From Amblyornis subalaris (Eukaryota; Chordata; Aves; Passeriformes; Ptilonorhynchidae): a stretch of 64,000 nucleotides of DNA. The notes under the pieces were generated by a model, which made no database searches, had not been told where the DNA came from, and worked only from the letters and a program-made list of their open reading frames with translations. This document shows positions 24,961 to 39,670 of the stretch, piece by piece (the first letter of the stretch is position 1; each line of letters begins with the position of its first letter). The stretch is from the NCBI GenBank assembly GCA_018881555.1, contig JACAXG010000130.1:1634036-1698035 (forward strand), written 5' to 3'. A program made the translations under genes and the position numbers.

Positions 24961-24966
24961 TTTATT
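24961..24966 (-). terminator. NR4A2: NR4A2 poly(A) signal AATAAA
   Basis: Canonical AATAAA on the minus strand followed by ACATGTAAACG; cleavage expected near 24935-24950. GC-rich CpG-island sequence begins directly beyond it. Confidence 0.75.
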
Positions 24967-25015
24967 GTTGTAAACATTAAAATTGTCTTTCTCAAAGAAA
25001 GAGTTCTCGGGAGAA

Positions 25016-25042
25016 AAAATAATAATAATAATAATAATAATC
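25016..25042. repeat. (AAT)n microsatellite in NR4A2 3' UTR
   Basis: About nine AAT units on the plus strand, read as (AUU)n in the NR4A2 mRNA about 55-80 nt before the poly(A) signal. Likely length-polymorphic. Confidence 0.85.
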
Positions 25043-25714
25043 CGCGTTTCTAACTGTCGTACACCATATTAAAAAAAGGCAGCGACTTTCCCGTGTGCCA
25101 AACCGGGGTATACAAAGAAAAATACTACAGAATATGGCAATATTAAAAATATTACTCGAACATAAAATAATATATTAACCGACAATTTTTAGACATTAAA
25201 AAAAAAAAACCGGAACAAAACAAACAAAAAATTCAAAGTGCTCAGTAATTTCCAGGGAGTTATGTATAGTATAAGCACTCTGGAAACAGTCAAAAGCTGC
25301 TGCATGCAAGATCTGTTTAGCTTTAGACAACAAAATAATCAAGATATAAACTTCTTCTTTAATCAACATCAACAGTACATACAACACTTACAAACAAGGG
25401 GTGTCGGGCGGTGTTTACAAACACTATGTGTCCCTTTGGGGGGGGAGTTCCGGGGGTAACACTTGTGCCCACCTATTTTACAANTGAGAAAATGTTTGAA
25501 GCTTAGATAACTACCAGTCTTTATAAAAGCTACCAGACTACATAGTGTCTGAAATACTATTTATAGAATATAGACATTACTGAAATAGCAAGTGCCTATA
25601 ACATTGTCACCCTGGAATCGTCATGCTTCCCTGGTACGGACAGATTGGGTTTTCTTTTTTTTTAGTTCTCCTTTTTTTTTTTTTTAAATTTTTTTTTCCC
25701 AAACACGTTTAGCT

Positions 25715-25720
25715 TTTATT
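25715..25720 (-). terminator. NR4A2: Possible proximal poly(A) signal of NR4A2
   Basis: AATAAA on the minus strand about 535 nt after the stop codon, inside an A/T-rich block. Use is unproven; it would remove the (ATT)n segment from the UTR. Confidence 0.3.
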
Positions 25721-26254
25721 TTTAATTTTTTTTTTAGAATTGTTTTCCATATTTCTTCATAAATAGGCACAGAATAATTTTTTAAAAAGCCAAACTGCAT
25801 CTGATAAATTTACAAGCCTTCGCCTCGGTTAATGCCACGCCACCCACGCAACGTTTGGGGTTTGGGTATATTACAGCTTTCTTTTACAGCAGAAAACTTT
25901 AGTCTTTAGGAGGGTGAGGCTCGTGGGTCACCTCAACGCTCGGTTTGTCACCGCGAGGGTCTGAGCTGCGCGCCCGGCGTCGCCAGACAGGTTTGTCTTT
26001 TCAATCAGAAGTCCTTAATAATAAACTCATTTAGAAGCCGATAATAAAAAGTTTATACCATGGTATTTGTGTGGTCCATGAGCTGCATCCGTGATGCCCC
26101 AGAGCCAAAATGCCCATCGCGTTCTGCCTGCAGGAGTTTCCCACACTGGCTGGGTGGGAGCTGGCACCCAGGGGTGCTGCTCTGGGCCCACACCAGCTCC
26201 CCTTCAGGCAGGTGGAGCTTCTCCTCGGGTCAGTGGAAGCGCACGGGAAGAGTC

Positions 26255-30220
<3,966 letters not shown>

Positions 30221-30225
30221 CTGCG

Positions 30226-30605
30226 AGAGACACACGGACCCGCCGGTGAGCGGACGGACACACGGACCCGCCGGTGAGCGGACGGACACACGGACCCGCC
30301 GGTCGGGCAGCCCAGGCGGGGAACACACACACAGACACACGGAGCCGCCGGCGAGCGGACAGAAACACGGATCCGCCGGTCGGGCATCCGGGGCAGGGGA
30401 CTGACGCACGGACCAGCTGGCGCGGGGACAGACACACGGACCCGGGGCGGGGAAGAGACACACGGACCCGCCGGTCAGGCAGTCCAGGCGGGGAAGAGAC
30501 ACAGGGACCCGCCGGTGGAGGGACAGACACACAGACCCGCTAATGCGGGGACAGACACACGGATCCGCTGGTGGAGGAACACACACACGGACCCGGCGGC
30601 GAGGC
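30226..30605. repeat. Minisatellite in NR4A2 intron 1
   Basis: About 13 degenerate units of roughly 20-30 bp with core GACACACGGACCCGCCGGT. It lies between the two inferred non-coding exons, and its lower edge supplies the pyrimidine tract of the exon 2 acceptor. Open reading frames across it on either strand are repeat artefacts. Confidence 0.85.
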
Positions 30606-31098
30606 TGCCCGGCTCTGGGGGAGCTCCAGCTGCGGACCCCATGGACGGCGGGAGCGGTGCCGGGGCAGGGCCACTCCGCGCCCCTCGGGGAGCAGCAGGT
30701 TTGGGTCCGGTTTGGGTCATTTTCTCTGTAAGCGGGCGGGAAGGTCCCCGCGGGCGGGCTGTCACCGGCACCGGGTGCCAGGCTGGATTCTCCATCCCCG
30801 TCGGGAAGCCACGGCGCGTCCCCNGGGACAGCGGGCGAGGCGCGAGGTCCCCAGCGCGGGGTTCCAGCGCGGAGGTACCGGCACCGGAGCGGGGCGCGGG
30901 TGACAGCCAGCCGGGCGGACCCGGCTCGGCGCGGCGGCTCCGCGGGTGACGCGCGCCCTAGGGCAGCCCGACCCGACCCGTCCCGTCCCGTGCGGGGACC
31001 GGGAGCGGGACGCGCCAGCGGCTGGGACGGGACGGGGCGCACCCCGCGCCTCGCGCGCGGGGAGGGGGCGCGGGAGGCGGGACCGGCGGGGCACTCAC

Positions 31099-31212
31099 CG
31101 GGGAGCGGAGCGCGGCGCGGGGCGCGGGGCGCGCATCCAAGAGCGGGCGCTGCGCGGAGCGGGCGCGGAGCGCGGGGCGCGGAGCGCGGCGGCGGCGGCG
31201 CGGGCGGCCGGA
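31099..31212 (-). other. NR4A2: Inferred NR4A2 non-coding exon 1
   Basis: The minus strand shows a strong splice donor CCG/GTGAGT (GTGAGT at 31098-31093). A TATA-like ATAAACA lies at 31243-31237, placing initiation near 31212. The exon would be about 114 nt of CpG-rich sequence without coding capacity. The start position is approximate. Confidence 0.5.
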
Positions 31213-31560
31213 CTGTGCCCGCCCGCAATGTGCCTTTGTTTATGTGGCCGCGGCCGCCGCCGACCAACGTGCGCCGCGAGCCCCCGCGCGTCACCGCGCG
31301 TCAGCGGCGCCCGCCAATGGGCGCCGCCGCGGGCCCGCCCCGGACACGCCCCCGCCGCGCGCCGGCGCGCCCTTTTGGTAAGGTTCCGACCGCTGACGTC
31401 ACGCGGAGGGACACGCCCCGTCCACGCGCGGNGCGGGGGCGTGGCCTCATTTGCATAGAGGGCGGTGCCGCCCCCCGCCCACCCGCGCGCGTCACGGTGA
31501 CGCGCGCCCCGGAATAGCGCGCGCGCCCGNGGGGAGCGCCCGGAGCCCCCGGCCCTGGGC
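31213..31560 (-). promoter_or_regulatory. NR4A2: NR4A2 promoter: TATA-like element, CCAAT, CRE, octamer
   Basis: Reading upstream from the inferred start near 31212: TATA-like ATAAACA (31237-31243); an inverted CCAAT box (31314-31318); GC/KLF boxes including CACGCCCCCGCC; a perfect palindromic CRE TGACGTCA at 31394-31401, about 180 bp upstream of the start; an octamer ATTTGCAT at 31449-31456; and a 23-bp inverted repeat of two CRE half-sites at 31485-31507. Mammalian NR4A2 is induced through CREB at a proximal CRE, so placement and motif both fit an immediate-early promoter. Whole block is CpG-island sequence. Confidence 0.8.
31394..31401. promoter_or_regulatory. Consensus cAMP response element
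   Basis: Exact full palindromic CRE (TGACGTCA), the CREB/ATF1 consensus, about 180 bp upstream of the inferred NR4A2 start. It fits the known cAMP, calcium and activity induction of this gene. Confidence 0.85.
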
Positions 31561-31669
31561 ACAGAGCGGGATCGGGGCGCTCCCGCAGCCAGAGCGGGCC
31601 GGCCGCCGCTTTTATTCGGCGCCGCCGCCTCCGACGCGCTCCTGCTTCCACTGCCCACCCCGGATTTAG

Positions 31670-32080
31670 GGGGATTTTGGTCTATTTTATTTTACTTTAT
31701 TAATACTTTATTTTATTTTTCACTTTATTTTATTTTGTTTCATTTATTATATTAATTTTATTTTAAGTCATTTTTATTTTTGTTTTATTTATTGTATTTT
31801 TTAATTTAATTCATTTTTATCTATTTTGATTTCTTACTGATTTTATTATTTTTTTTATTATTTTTAGTTCTATTTGTTTCATTGATAATTTAATTTATTT
31901 TTTGTTTATTTATTTATTTATGGGGAGGTTATTTTATTTGGGNGTCTTGTTTTATTTATTTTATTAAATGTTCGTATTTATTTTAGATTTATTTATTTAT
32001 CTAAATTTCCTTTGTTTATTTAAATAGCCTATGTGTATTTATTTAAATGCATATTGTTTTGAGGTTTTTACTTATTTTAT
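31670..32080. repeat. T-rich low-complexity (ATTTT)n region
   Basis: About 410 bp dominated by TTTATTTTA-like motifs, beginning where the NR4A2 CpG island ends. Marks an abrupt composition change just upstream of the promoter. Confidence 0.9.
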
Positions 32081-33099
32081 TTTATCTGTCCCCCAGCAGC
32101 ACCCCAGAGCCCCTCCAGTTTCCCTCATTCGCAGCCCAAGCTCAGGTCAGCGTGGGCTGGGGAAGTGTTGGGGGGAGACACAAAGCAGAGCTGGGTCAGC
32201 ACAATTAAAGGCGCTGCATTTATTAAAAACCCCTNAGGAATCTCCATGTCCAGCTCCATCCGGCAGCCGTGGGACACTGGGACGAGGAGCGGGCGGAGGG
32301 AGGGGGACACTCGGCCTCCTCCACGGTGGGGTCTGGTCACCGACCCCGGATCTTCCCATCGCCGCGCTCCAGCCTGGAAGAAAGGACCAAGTCACCTCAG
32401 TGGACAGCAGTTCCCGGTGCAGCCAGGAGGGCCATGTCCCTTCACACCCCGGGCACNGCGTGGCTGCTCCAGGTGCCTTTCCTCGGGAGTTCCTCAGGAC
32501 NTAGCGCGCGAGAGTGGGAAAGGCTGTGAGAGGATCCCCAGCTCCCGACCCGGAATAAAAGCCCACACACCCAACGCGGTGCAGCCTTAACCCAACAGCC
32601 AACACCTGCCGCCCAAAATCCCCCTGCAGAGAGCCCTCTGAACCCCTGCCATACAGATGTGTTTTGGGAAGCCGGGATCGTTCCTTCCCAACCTGCTCCT
32701 CCCACTGGAGTCACTCATCCTCCACGAACGCTGGAGGCACTCAAACAGCCCAGACAAACTGCTCCCAGCCTGGGAGACCATCCCCACACTGGGGTTGTGC
32801 TCTCCTGCTCCTACAGAGCTGCTCCTGGGGTTTATCCAACAGGGTGAGAAGGCAAAGACCATTAAAGAAATGACCCAGTGCTGTGGAACACCCCTGAGGA
32901 CTGTCTAGAACCGCATTTTTGTGGGTTCCTCTCCTTGGGGTTCACCCACAGGGCACCAGAGGAGCTCACCCACCTTCCCTCAGCTGCACCACCACCGAAC
33001 CATCAGCATCCCAACAGCTGTATCCCAACAGCTCCTGTACCCCAACAGCCCGTCCAGGCTTCAGCTCGACACCACAGAAGCAACTTCCAGCCAAGGCCC
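32081..33099. other. NR4A2 upstream flank, nothing recognised
   Basis: Unique mixed DNA with short imperfect tandem motifs near 33000-33060 (CCCAACAGCT). No gene. Confidence 0.5.
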
Positions 33100-33440
33100 T
33101 TATAGGGCTAAGTGATACATCTAATTACCATATCCTTAGAATAGATGTAATATAAATTTCATTACTCACTTAAAAGTTCTAAAGTTAACAGCATAAACTT
33201 GAAGTTGAGTAATTAAGTAATCCTTATATAGACACTTATTAAAGTATTTATACATATTATCTTAAATCTACATCTATCATTTTGCCAATTAAAATTAGGA
33301 CTTTAATTGCAATTAAGTAATTTAATTGCCAATTGAACAGCAAAATTGCTAAGTGACTAATTTTAATGCCTATTTTAATTACCAATCATGACTGGGGAGG
33401 GAGCTAATCAAGCAGTATCAGAGTAATGATGTGAAAAAAA
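33100..33440. promoter_or_regulatory. Homeodomain-motif-dense AT-rich block upstream of NR4A2
   Basis: About 340 bp, very AT-rich but not simple-sequence, with at least ten TAATT/AATTA cores in forms such as CTAATTACCATATC, TTTAATTGCAATTAAG, TAATTGCCAATTG and TTTTAATTACC. About 2 kb upstream of the NR4A2 start. Candidate enhancer for homeodomain factors. Confidence 0.35.
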
Positions 33441-34184
33441 GCGGAGAACAAACATTCCAGACTCCATGCTTTTAAAAAAGAACTCCAAATTAAATAACTG
33501 CAAACACAATTCCAGACATGTGGGGAAATGCTGGATTTGGTACCTGAAAGCAGGAGTACAAAAACCTTGTTTAATTACAGACAAGCATCGCTCTTCCCCC
33601 AAAGTGCTGCTCATGGAGTGTTCTGTGTCCCTTGGCTCTGCACTGGTGCCCCTGGAAGTGGGGTGGGAGCTGGGGACGGCCCCTCACGCACNGGATGAGC
33701 TCCTGTAGGAAAGCAACACCTAAAGGCACAACGCTGGGGAATTTAAGANGACCCAAACACAAGGCAAGGGGACACATGGATAGGCCAGAGTGNACCACAA
33801 GCACTTCTGGCCCTGAACTGCCCTTTCTGGAGGACCATTCCCATGCACGCTCCCAAAAGTGCAAGTCCATCTTCCTGGCAGGCTCGAGTGAGGTTTTCCA
33901 GCCACTGGCTCCTGCAGGATCAGGCCCTGCAGCTGATCCCACAGGCTCTGCTCTGCAACCCAGCTGTGAGTGGGACAGCATCATGCACTGCCATTTCCCA
34001 TAAAAACCCCAAAATCCATGTCAGTCCTGGCTGTTAGTGCAGCAAATTCCCAAGGAAAGTCAGTGCTTGTTTAGGATTAAGAAGCACGGGTTGCTGGGGT
34101 TGTTCCTCTGACGGTAAGGAGAGTGTAACGGGATCACCATCACCCTGGGGAGGTTCTCATCCTTGCAGCCCTGAGCGCAGCCCT
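33441..34184. other. Intergenic, nothing recognised
   Basis: Unique DNA with several single Ns; no gene. Confidence 0.5.
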
Positions 34185-34413
34185 CGGGGTACTGTCAGCA
34201 CTCAGGGTACACCGTTAGCACTCGAGGTACTGTCAGCACTCAGGGTACACCGTTAGCACTCGAGGTACTGTCAGCACTCGGGGTACACCGTTAGCACTCG
34301 AGGTACTGTCAGCACTCGGGGTACACCGTTAGCACTCGAGGTACTGTCAGCACTCGGGGTACACTGTTAGCGTGGCAGCACTCTGGGTACACCGTCAGCA
34401 CTCGGGGTACACC
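34185..34413. repeat. Minisatellite with 19/38-bp periodicity
   Basis: About a dozen 19-bp subunits alternating between TCAGCACTCGGGGTACACC-like and TAGCACTCGAGGTACTG-like forms, giving a 38-bp higher-order unit. The central copies are almost identical, which suggests recent expansion. Confidence 0.92.
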
Positions 34414-35929
34414 ATCGTGCATCGTGACCAGTGGGGTGGTCAGCGCCCGGGGCAGCAGCCAGCACGGCCAGACAGGGTCAGCGCTGTGCCCAGCACCCCT
34501 GGTCACTACAGCATCATCAGCTCCCTCAAACACCCACCTCTGGTGTGGTGTGTCCGGCCGCCCTGGGCACCAGGGTACTGCAGGAACTCGCCAAGCACAA
34601 AGCACCCTCTGCCCACGGGCAGCCCCAGCAGCGGTTCTGTGGTCAGGGGGATCCCGTAGTGCTGGCATGGNTCGCTCCTTCCCTCCCTCGGCCTCGGTGG
34701 GCACAGCAGGGCTGTGTTTGCAGGGTGTGTACAAAGAGGGTCCTGCGGCACCAGCGCGGCTTCTGCATCCAGCCCTTCCCTACCTGGACACACTTTCACT
34801 ACTTCCACTGCTCACATCCCCTGTCTGACTTCCCAAGTGTTTCAGGATAGAGTTTTAAGAGGGAGGAGCTTTGTTTCCTCTTCAGCAGAGCAAAAGTTTC
34901 AGACTCACAAACAGGTGTTGATATCAAAAGACACGATATGTACCAGTGGCTGACGCCACTTGCACTAGAATCCCCACTGCAGGCCGGGGCTGGCCCCGCT
35001 GCCCGGGGCCGAGGGGTGAAGGAGGCAGAGCCAGGCCCCGGAACACCCACCATCCATCCCCGCTCCAGGGACACGAGCTGCAGACAGACATTTGCACCGA
35101 TGTCACCACGAGATCCAAGGGGGTGGTATCACTCCACTGAGCGCCTTCCAGAGGCTAAAGNGTCCTTCTGTCCAATCTCACACCAGCTGCAAAGTCCCCA
35201 GACGGTGAACGAGGCAGCTGCACGTCAGGCACAAGCCTCGTGCCCGTGTCCAGCCACTGGGCAGCGCCTGGCCCTGGCAGCGCCAGGCTTCGGCTGAAGA
35301 TCGGCGTCCTCATNGGCCAGCACCGGCACCGAGCTCCGCTCCCGGCACACCGGCAGCTCCAGCCCCGGAGCACTGACGCCCCGGAGTGCACACACTGTGC
35401 CGTGAGGCCAGCCAGGCCTCCCCACGGCCTGCGGGCAGCTGTGACAGGCACCGTGGGTCGGATGTCCGTGTGAGGCTGGGTGCCCATACGGAGCTGGATG
35501 TCACTGAGCAGTCAGAGCCCTGATGGGAGGTCAGAGCCGCCAGAGCGCGGGGGTCTCAGTGCCGCACTTGGACGTGAGCGGGCCATCTCACAAGCACTCC
35601 ATTATCCTCCTTAGATTTCCCTAGAACTTCAAATGGAGCGTTATTGTCCCTCCTTCCCTGCTCTTGGTCCACTCCTGAAGCTCAGTCGTGCAGGTAGTGT
35701 CAGATGACATCAGGTATTTACTGCAGTAATGCCTATTTCCACACAGATTCTTATCAGCACGTGATAGTTCCATGGAAGCCCACGAAGCCACGTTGTCCCT
35801 GTGTCACTGCGGGCCGGCACGACGGGCCACACGTCAGCCTGACAGCTGCCAGGGCCCCAAACACAGAGATGTTCGTGGTGTTTGATGTCCGGCTCGGTCG
35901 GCCACGTCCTTCGTCCCACAGCGACGCGA
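34414..35929. other. Intergenic, nothing recognised
   Basis: GC-moderate unique DNA; overlapping ORFs on both strands without recognisable products. Confidence 0.5.
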
Positions 35930-36500
35930 TCCCTCCACCGCCCTGCTGCGGCCGGGCAGTGGGAGCGCATGAGCCCTCCGCGCTCCCGCCGGAGCCGGTG
36001 CGTGTTCCCGGGATGCTGTGATTGATATCCCCGAGGTGAAAGGCTAAATGGGCCATATGGCGCTCGCTGCCGCCCATCTGCTCCCTGCCCAGCCGCGCCG
36101 CAGCTGCCGCGGCAACATCTGCCCGCCCGCAGCCAGCTGTGCGGGCACCGCCGGCGGAGCCGCGCCGCCCCGAGCCCACGCCCGGCTGCGGGGGACGAGC
36201 CCCGGGACCCTCCCCATCCCCTTCCTTATCCCCATCCCCATCCCGCTCCCGATCCCGCGCCTCTCCGCGCCGCCCGCCCGCCGCTACCTGCCTCCGCCGC
36301 CGGCGCGGAGCGGGGCGGGGCGGAGCGGAGCCGGAGCCGGAGCCGGGACCGGAGCCCGGTGCCGGGGGCCGCCGCGCCCCCTCGCAGCTGCCGCCGCGCG
36401 TCAGCGCCCGTCACGGCCCGTCAGCGGCGGCGGTGACGGCAGCGCCGGGGGAGCGGCCCGGGCCAGCGCGGGGGGGCCGGCGGCGCGCGGGGGCGGCCCC
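35930..36500. promoter_or_regulatory. CpG island 4.7 kb upstream of NR4A2
   Basis: CpG-dense block running into a GC-rich minisatellite. Contains E-box/NdeI-type CATATG within GGGCCATATGGCGC and several GC boxes. No recognisable coding sequence; the long ORF across it owes its length to the repeats and the gap. Candidate distal promoter or enhancer. Confidence 0.4.
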
Positions 36501-36950
36501 GGGCTGACCCGCTCCCCGCCTCGGGCTCCCCCGCTCCCCCTCCGTACTGCCCCTCTCATCCCCGGGCTGACCCGCTCCCCGCCTCGGGCTCCCCCGCTCC
36601 CCCTCCGTACTGCCCCGCTCATCCCCGGGCTGACCCGCTCCCCGCCTCGGGCTCCCCCGCTCCCCCTCCGANNNNNNNNNNNNNNNNNNNNNNNNNNNNN
36701 NNNNNNNNNNNNNNNNNNNNNNNNNNNNNNNNNNNNNNNNNNNNNNNNNNNNNNNNNNNNNNNNNNNNNNNNNNNNNNNNNNNNNNNNNNNNNNNNNNNN
36801 NNNNNNNNNNNNCCCGCTCCCCCTCCGTACTGCCCCGCTCATCCCCGGGCTGACCCGCTCCCCCTCCGTACTGCCCCGCTCATCCCCGGGCTGCCCCGCT
36901 CCCCCTCCGTACTGCCCCCCTCATCCCCGGGCTGACCCGCTCCCCTCTCG
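36499..36950. repeat. 63-bp GC-rich minisatellite interrupted by an assembly gap
   Basis: Units of about 63 bp (GGGCTGACCCGCTCCCCGCC core followed by CCCCCTCCGTACTGCCCC) and shorter 40-bp variants on both sides of the gap at 36672-36812. The array is evidently collapsed or unresolved, so true copy number is unknown. Confidence 0.9.
36672..36812. other. Assembly gap (141 N)
   Basis: Run of 141 unresolved bases inside the minisatellite; the size may be nominal. Confidence 0.99.
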
Positions 36951-37037
36951 GCTGCCGCTCAGCGCTCCCGCACGGCCGGGACTGGGGAGTGTTTTGTGTG
37001 TTTTGATTCGAGAGGAGGGTTATTTGGGGTTTTTTGT

Positions 37038-37070
37038 TGGTTTGGTTTGGTTTGGTTTGGCTTGGTTAGA
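37038..37070. repeat. (GGTTT)n short tandem repeat
   Basis: Five to six GGTTT units; not the telomeric TTAGGG. Confidence 0.85.
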
Positions 37071-37177
37071 GTTTGGGTTGGTTTTTCCCACCCACCATGC
37101 ACCCCTCGATTTTCCACTACCACGCTCTCCATTCAAGGAGGCTTCACCCTGGAAGTGTTGCACCGGCTCTGGCCCCA

Positions 37178-37542
37178 GCTCTGGGGGGCTCAGCCTGGAG
37201 AAAAAGAGGCTCAGGGGGGACCTTCTGGCTCTCCACAACTCCCTGACAGGAGGGGGCAGCCAGGGGGGCTCAGGTTCTGCTCCCAGGGAACAGGGACAGG
37301 ATGAGAGGGAACGGCCTCTAGCTGCGCCAAGTGAGGTTCTGTTCGGATATTGCGGAAGAATTCTTCCCTGAAAGGGCTGTCCAGCCCAGGCACAGCTGCC
37401 CAGGGCAGTGGTGGAGTCCCCATGCTTGAAGGGATTTAAAATCTGTGTGGATGTGGCCCCTGGGGACATGGATTAGTGTGGTAGTACTCGGGGAGTGGTT
37501 GGACTTAATGGTCTCTAGAGGGCTTTTCCATGATTTTAGGAT
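37178..37542 (+). mobile_element. CR1 LINE, 3' portion (second subfamily)
   Basis: Plus orientation, from CTGGGGGGCTCAGCCTGGAG through CAGGGAACAGGGACAGGATG to GGTTGGACTTAATGGTCTCT and a degraded terminus. 5'-truncated. First CR1 after the CR1-free zone. Confidence 0.9.
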
Positions 37543-39670
37543 CAAACAGGTCCAGCCCTGCCCAGGCGCAGCTTCTCACCTCTGTGACGAGGAGCGCAGC
37601 GTTGGGGTTTGATGTCAGACGCGCGTCCTCTGGATGCAACTGATCCCAGAAAACAGACTATTTTCAGCGCCTTGTGAAGTTTTCTTACATAAAACACATC
37701 TCCAGACTCACCCCCCACGCACACACGCTCAAACACAGGCGTTGGTTGGGTTTTTAACTTGGCAGCGTTTTCCTAAAAGGTTTGGAAATGCCAAAAGTAG
37801 TAACTACGCTGCAGAGTCTGTTACAGCTTCTCATCTGCTATTCAGTTCTGAATTCCTGCTCTCTGACAAGGATGCCAGCCAGGCTGGAACAATGGAAAAA
37901 CAACCCCAGGATCATCTCAGGAATGGCACAGGCCCCTTTGCTGGGAATGGGGCTGAGAAAGGATCAGGAACAGGCAGCCCACCACCGCAGGGACAGACCA
38001 GCAGAGCTGCACCATTCCTGCTCCTCCAGCAGACTATAGGGACAGCCATACAGGAGCACCAGGATGGGTGTCCTGGGGACCAGGTCTGGCCGTGGTGTCC
38101 AGGGTCTGCTCTGGCCATCGTCTGCTTGTTTGGGAATTGTCTCAGGGATTGTCTCAGCTCCAGGCTGTTCTGCCAGCTCTGGAAACCCCCAAAACATGAC
38201 ACTTGAGTGATGTATTTATGCCATAAACAGTCAAAAATAGCATAATTACACATTGTTTTCCCTGTATTTTGGGAATTAGCTGACACAAGGCACAGAAATC
38301 TGGTTTAATTAACTGCTTTCGTTAAGTGAAACGTATTTGGTTGTTTTAAGTGAAATCCTTTTTTGGTTTGGGAAGGATTTGCTCAACATATTTGGGATCT
38401 TTCCCCCTCAGAAACACATTCCCTGAAAGACACTGCCAAGCAGGAAAACAAATACCCACAGAAGCTGGGAAAAGGGGTAGATCTCCAGTGCAGCCCTGTC
38501 CTGCAACTGGTCCTATTCAGAGGTGTTGCTGACCCCATCTCCAGATGGACAAGGCTGTCCAGAGGTCCTTGCACACACAGAGGGGTCAATGATGAGCTCC
38601 GAAAGTGCCCCTGTGTCTGCTCAGAGCCGGAGCCAGGAAAGACGCTGGACGCAAAGCCCGGTGTTTTTCCTCCAAGATGTTTTTCATTACAGGGGCCTCG
38701 TCACAGCTGTGAGGTCTCCCAAGGCTCATATCAGGAGCCACATCCTCGGTGCCAAACCCGCCTGTGAGCGAGGGTGTTCCTGGGGACACCGGGGCAGCAC
38801 CATCGCCCACCCCACGCTCCTAAAGCCTGGCAGATGTGAGGCATAACGCCCGAGGAATGTCTGCTTTGACCGAGTCACCGCCGGGCTGTTTCTGTGAGCC
38901 CAACCCTGAACAAGTTGTTGAAGCCCTCTCAAACAACTTTCTGTGGGATTGACTGGCTGCCAGAGGCAGGAAGTGTTTGGCCTGGTGAGCACATCCCCGC
39001 AGAGGGTGGCCCTGACCGCTGGCTCACGGAACAGTTGCCCATAAAGGCACTGAGGTTCCAAAGCTGTGGCCAGGCAGGTGCAGCCGGGGGGGAACGGTGA
39101 CCGTGGCATCGCCAGTGCTGCCTTGCCTGCCCTACCTCGGGACTGGAGAGGCCCTGTCCTTCCCCTTCACTCACTTCTTAACAAAATAATTTTCCATTGA
39201 GGCAGAGAGCCTCGAGGCCTCCCGAAACAGAGCTATTTTGAGCATTTTCCACAGCATCTCTGAACACTGTTGTGCTCATGACTGGTGAGTGGGAGATCCG
39301 TGCGCGCAGAGCTCCAGAGCCGATGGAGTGTGCCAGCCCAGCCCCCCGGCGCCAGCCTCCCCCTCCTCCTCCCCCCTGCAGCGGAGTCTGGGCTGAAATG
39401 GTGGCACAAGCAGAGCCGCCCCTCCCAGGCTGTCCTGGGCTGTCCCTGCAGGGCTGGGTGGCTGTCCTGGGCACCCTGCACTGCGCGGTGCCCGTCGGAC
39501 ACCGTGTCCCCCTCACCAGGACGTGTCCCAGGAGAGGGGCTGCTCCCAGGCGTGGACAGTTCCCATCTCTCTGTTCCCTCAGACAGCTCCAGGGACAGCC
39601 TGCTTTGCAAAACATGAGATTAATTTCTAGAGGCGACCAAGCTGTGTTTTGAATTCATGCTCTGGACTAA
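37543..39670. other. Intergenic, one possible element
   Basis: Unique DNA. The block 38200-38350 (GATGTATTTATGCCATAAAC, TAGCATAATTACAC) has the AT-rich texture of a regulatory element. No gene. A GC-rich patch at 39290-39550 lacks a recognisable ORF. Confidence 0.4.

Larger units (their letters stand above)
24941..26254 (-). other. NR4A2: NR4A2 3' UTR
   Basis: About 1.3 kb between the stop codon and the canonical polyadenylation signal, close to the length in mammals. AT-rich, with at least three AUUUA pentamers on the sense strand (25809-25805, 25764-25760, 25689-25685), long A-rich runs around 25670-25700, and an (ATT)n stretch near the 3' end. AU-rich elements fit the rapid mRNA turnover of immediate-early genes. 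An additional AATAAA at 25720-25715 could give a shorter form of about 0.55 kb. Confidence 0.8.

Noticed and set aside
30226..30605. CRISPR-like array
   Set aside because: Units are degenerate and contiguous without unique spacers, and the sequence is vertebrate; it is a minisatellite.
36048..36935. 295-codon plus-strand ORF
   Set aside because: Runs through the CpG island, the minisatellite and 141 unknown bases; repetitive Pro/Arg/Ala translation.
37038..37070. Possible interstitial telomere repeat
   Set aside because: The unit is GGTTT, not TTAGGG/CCCTAA.
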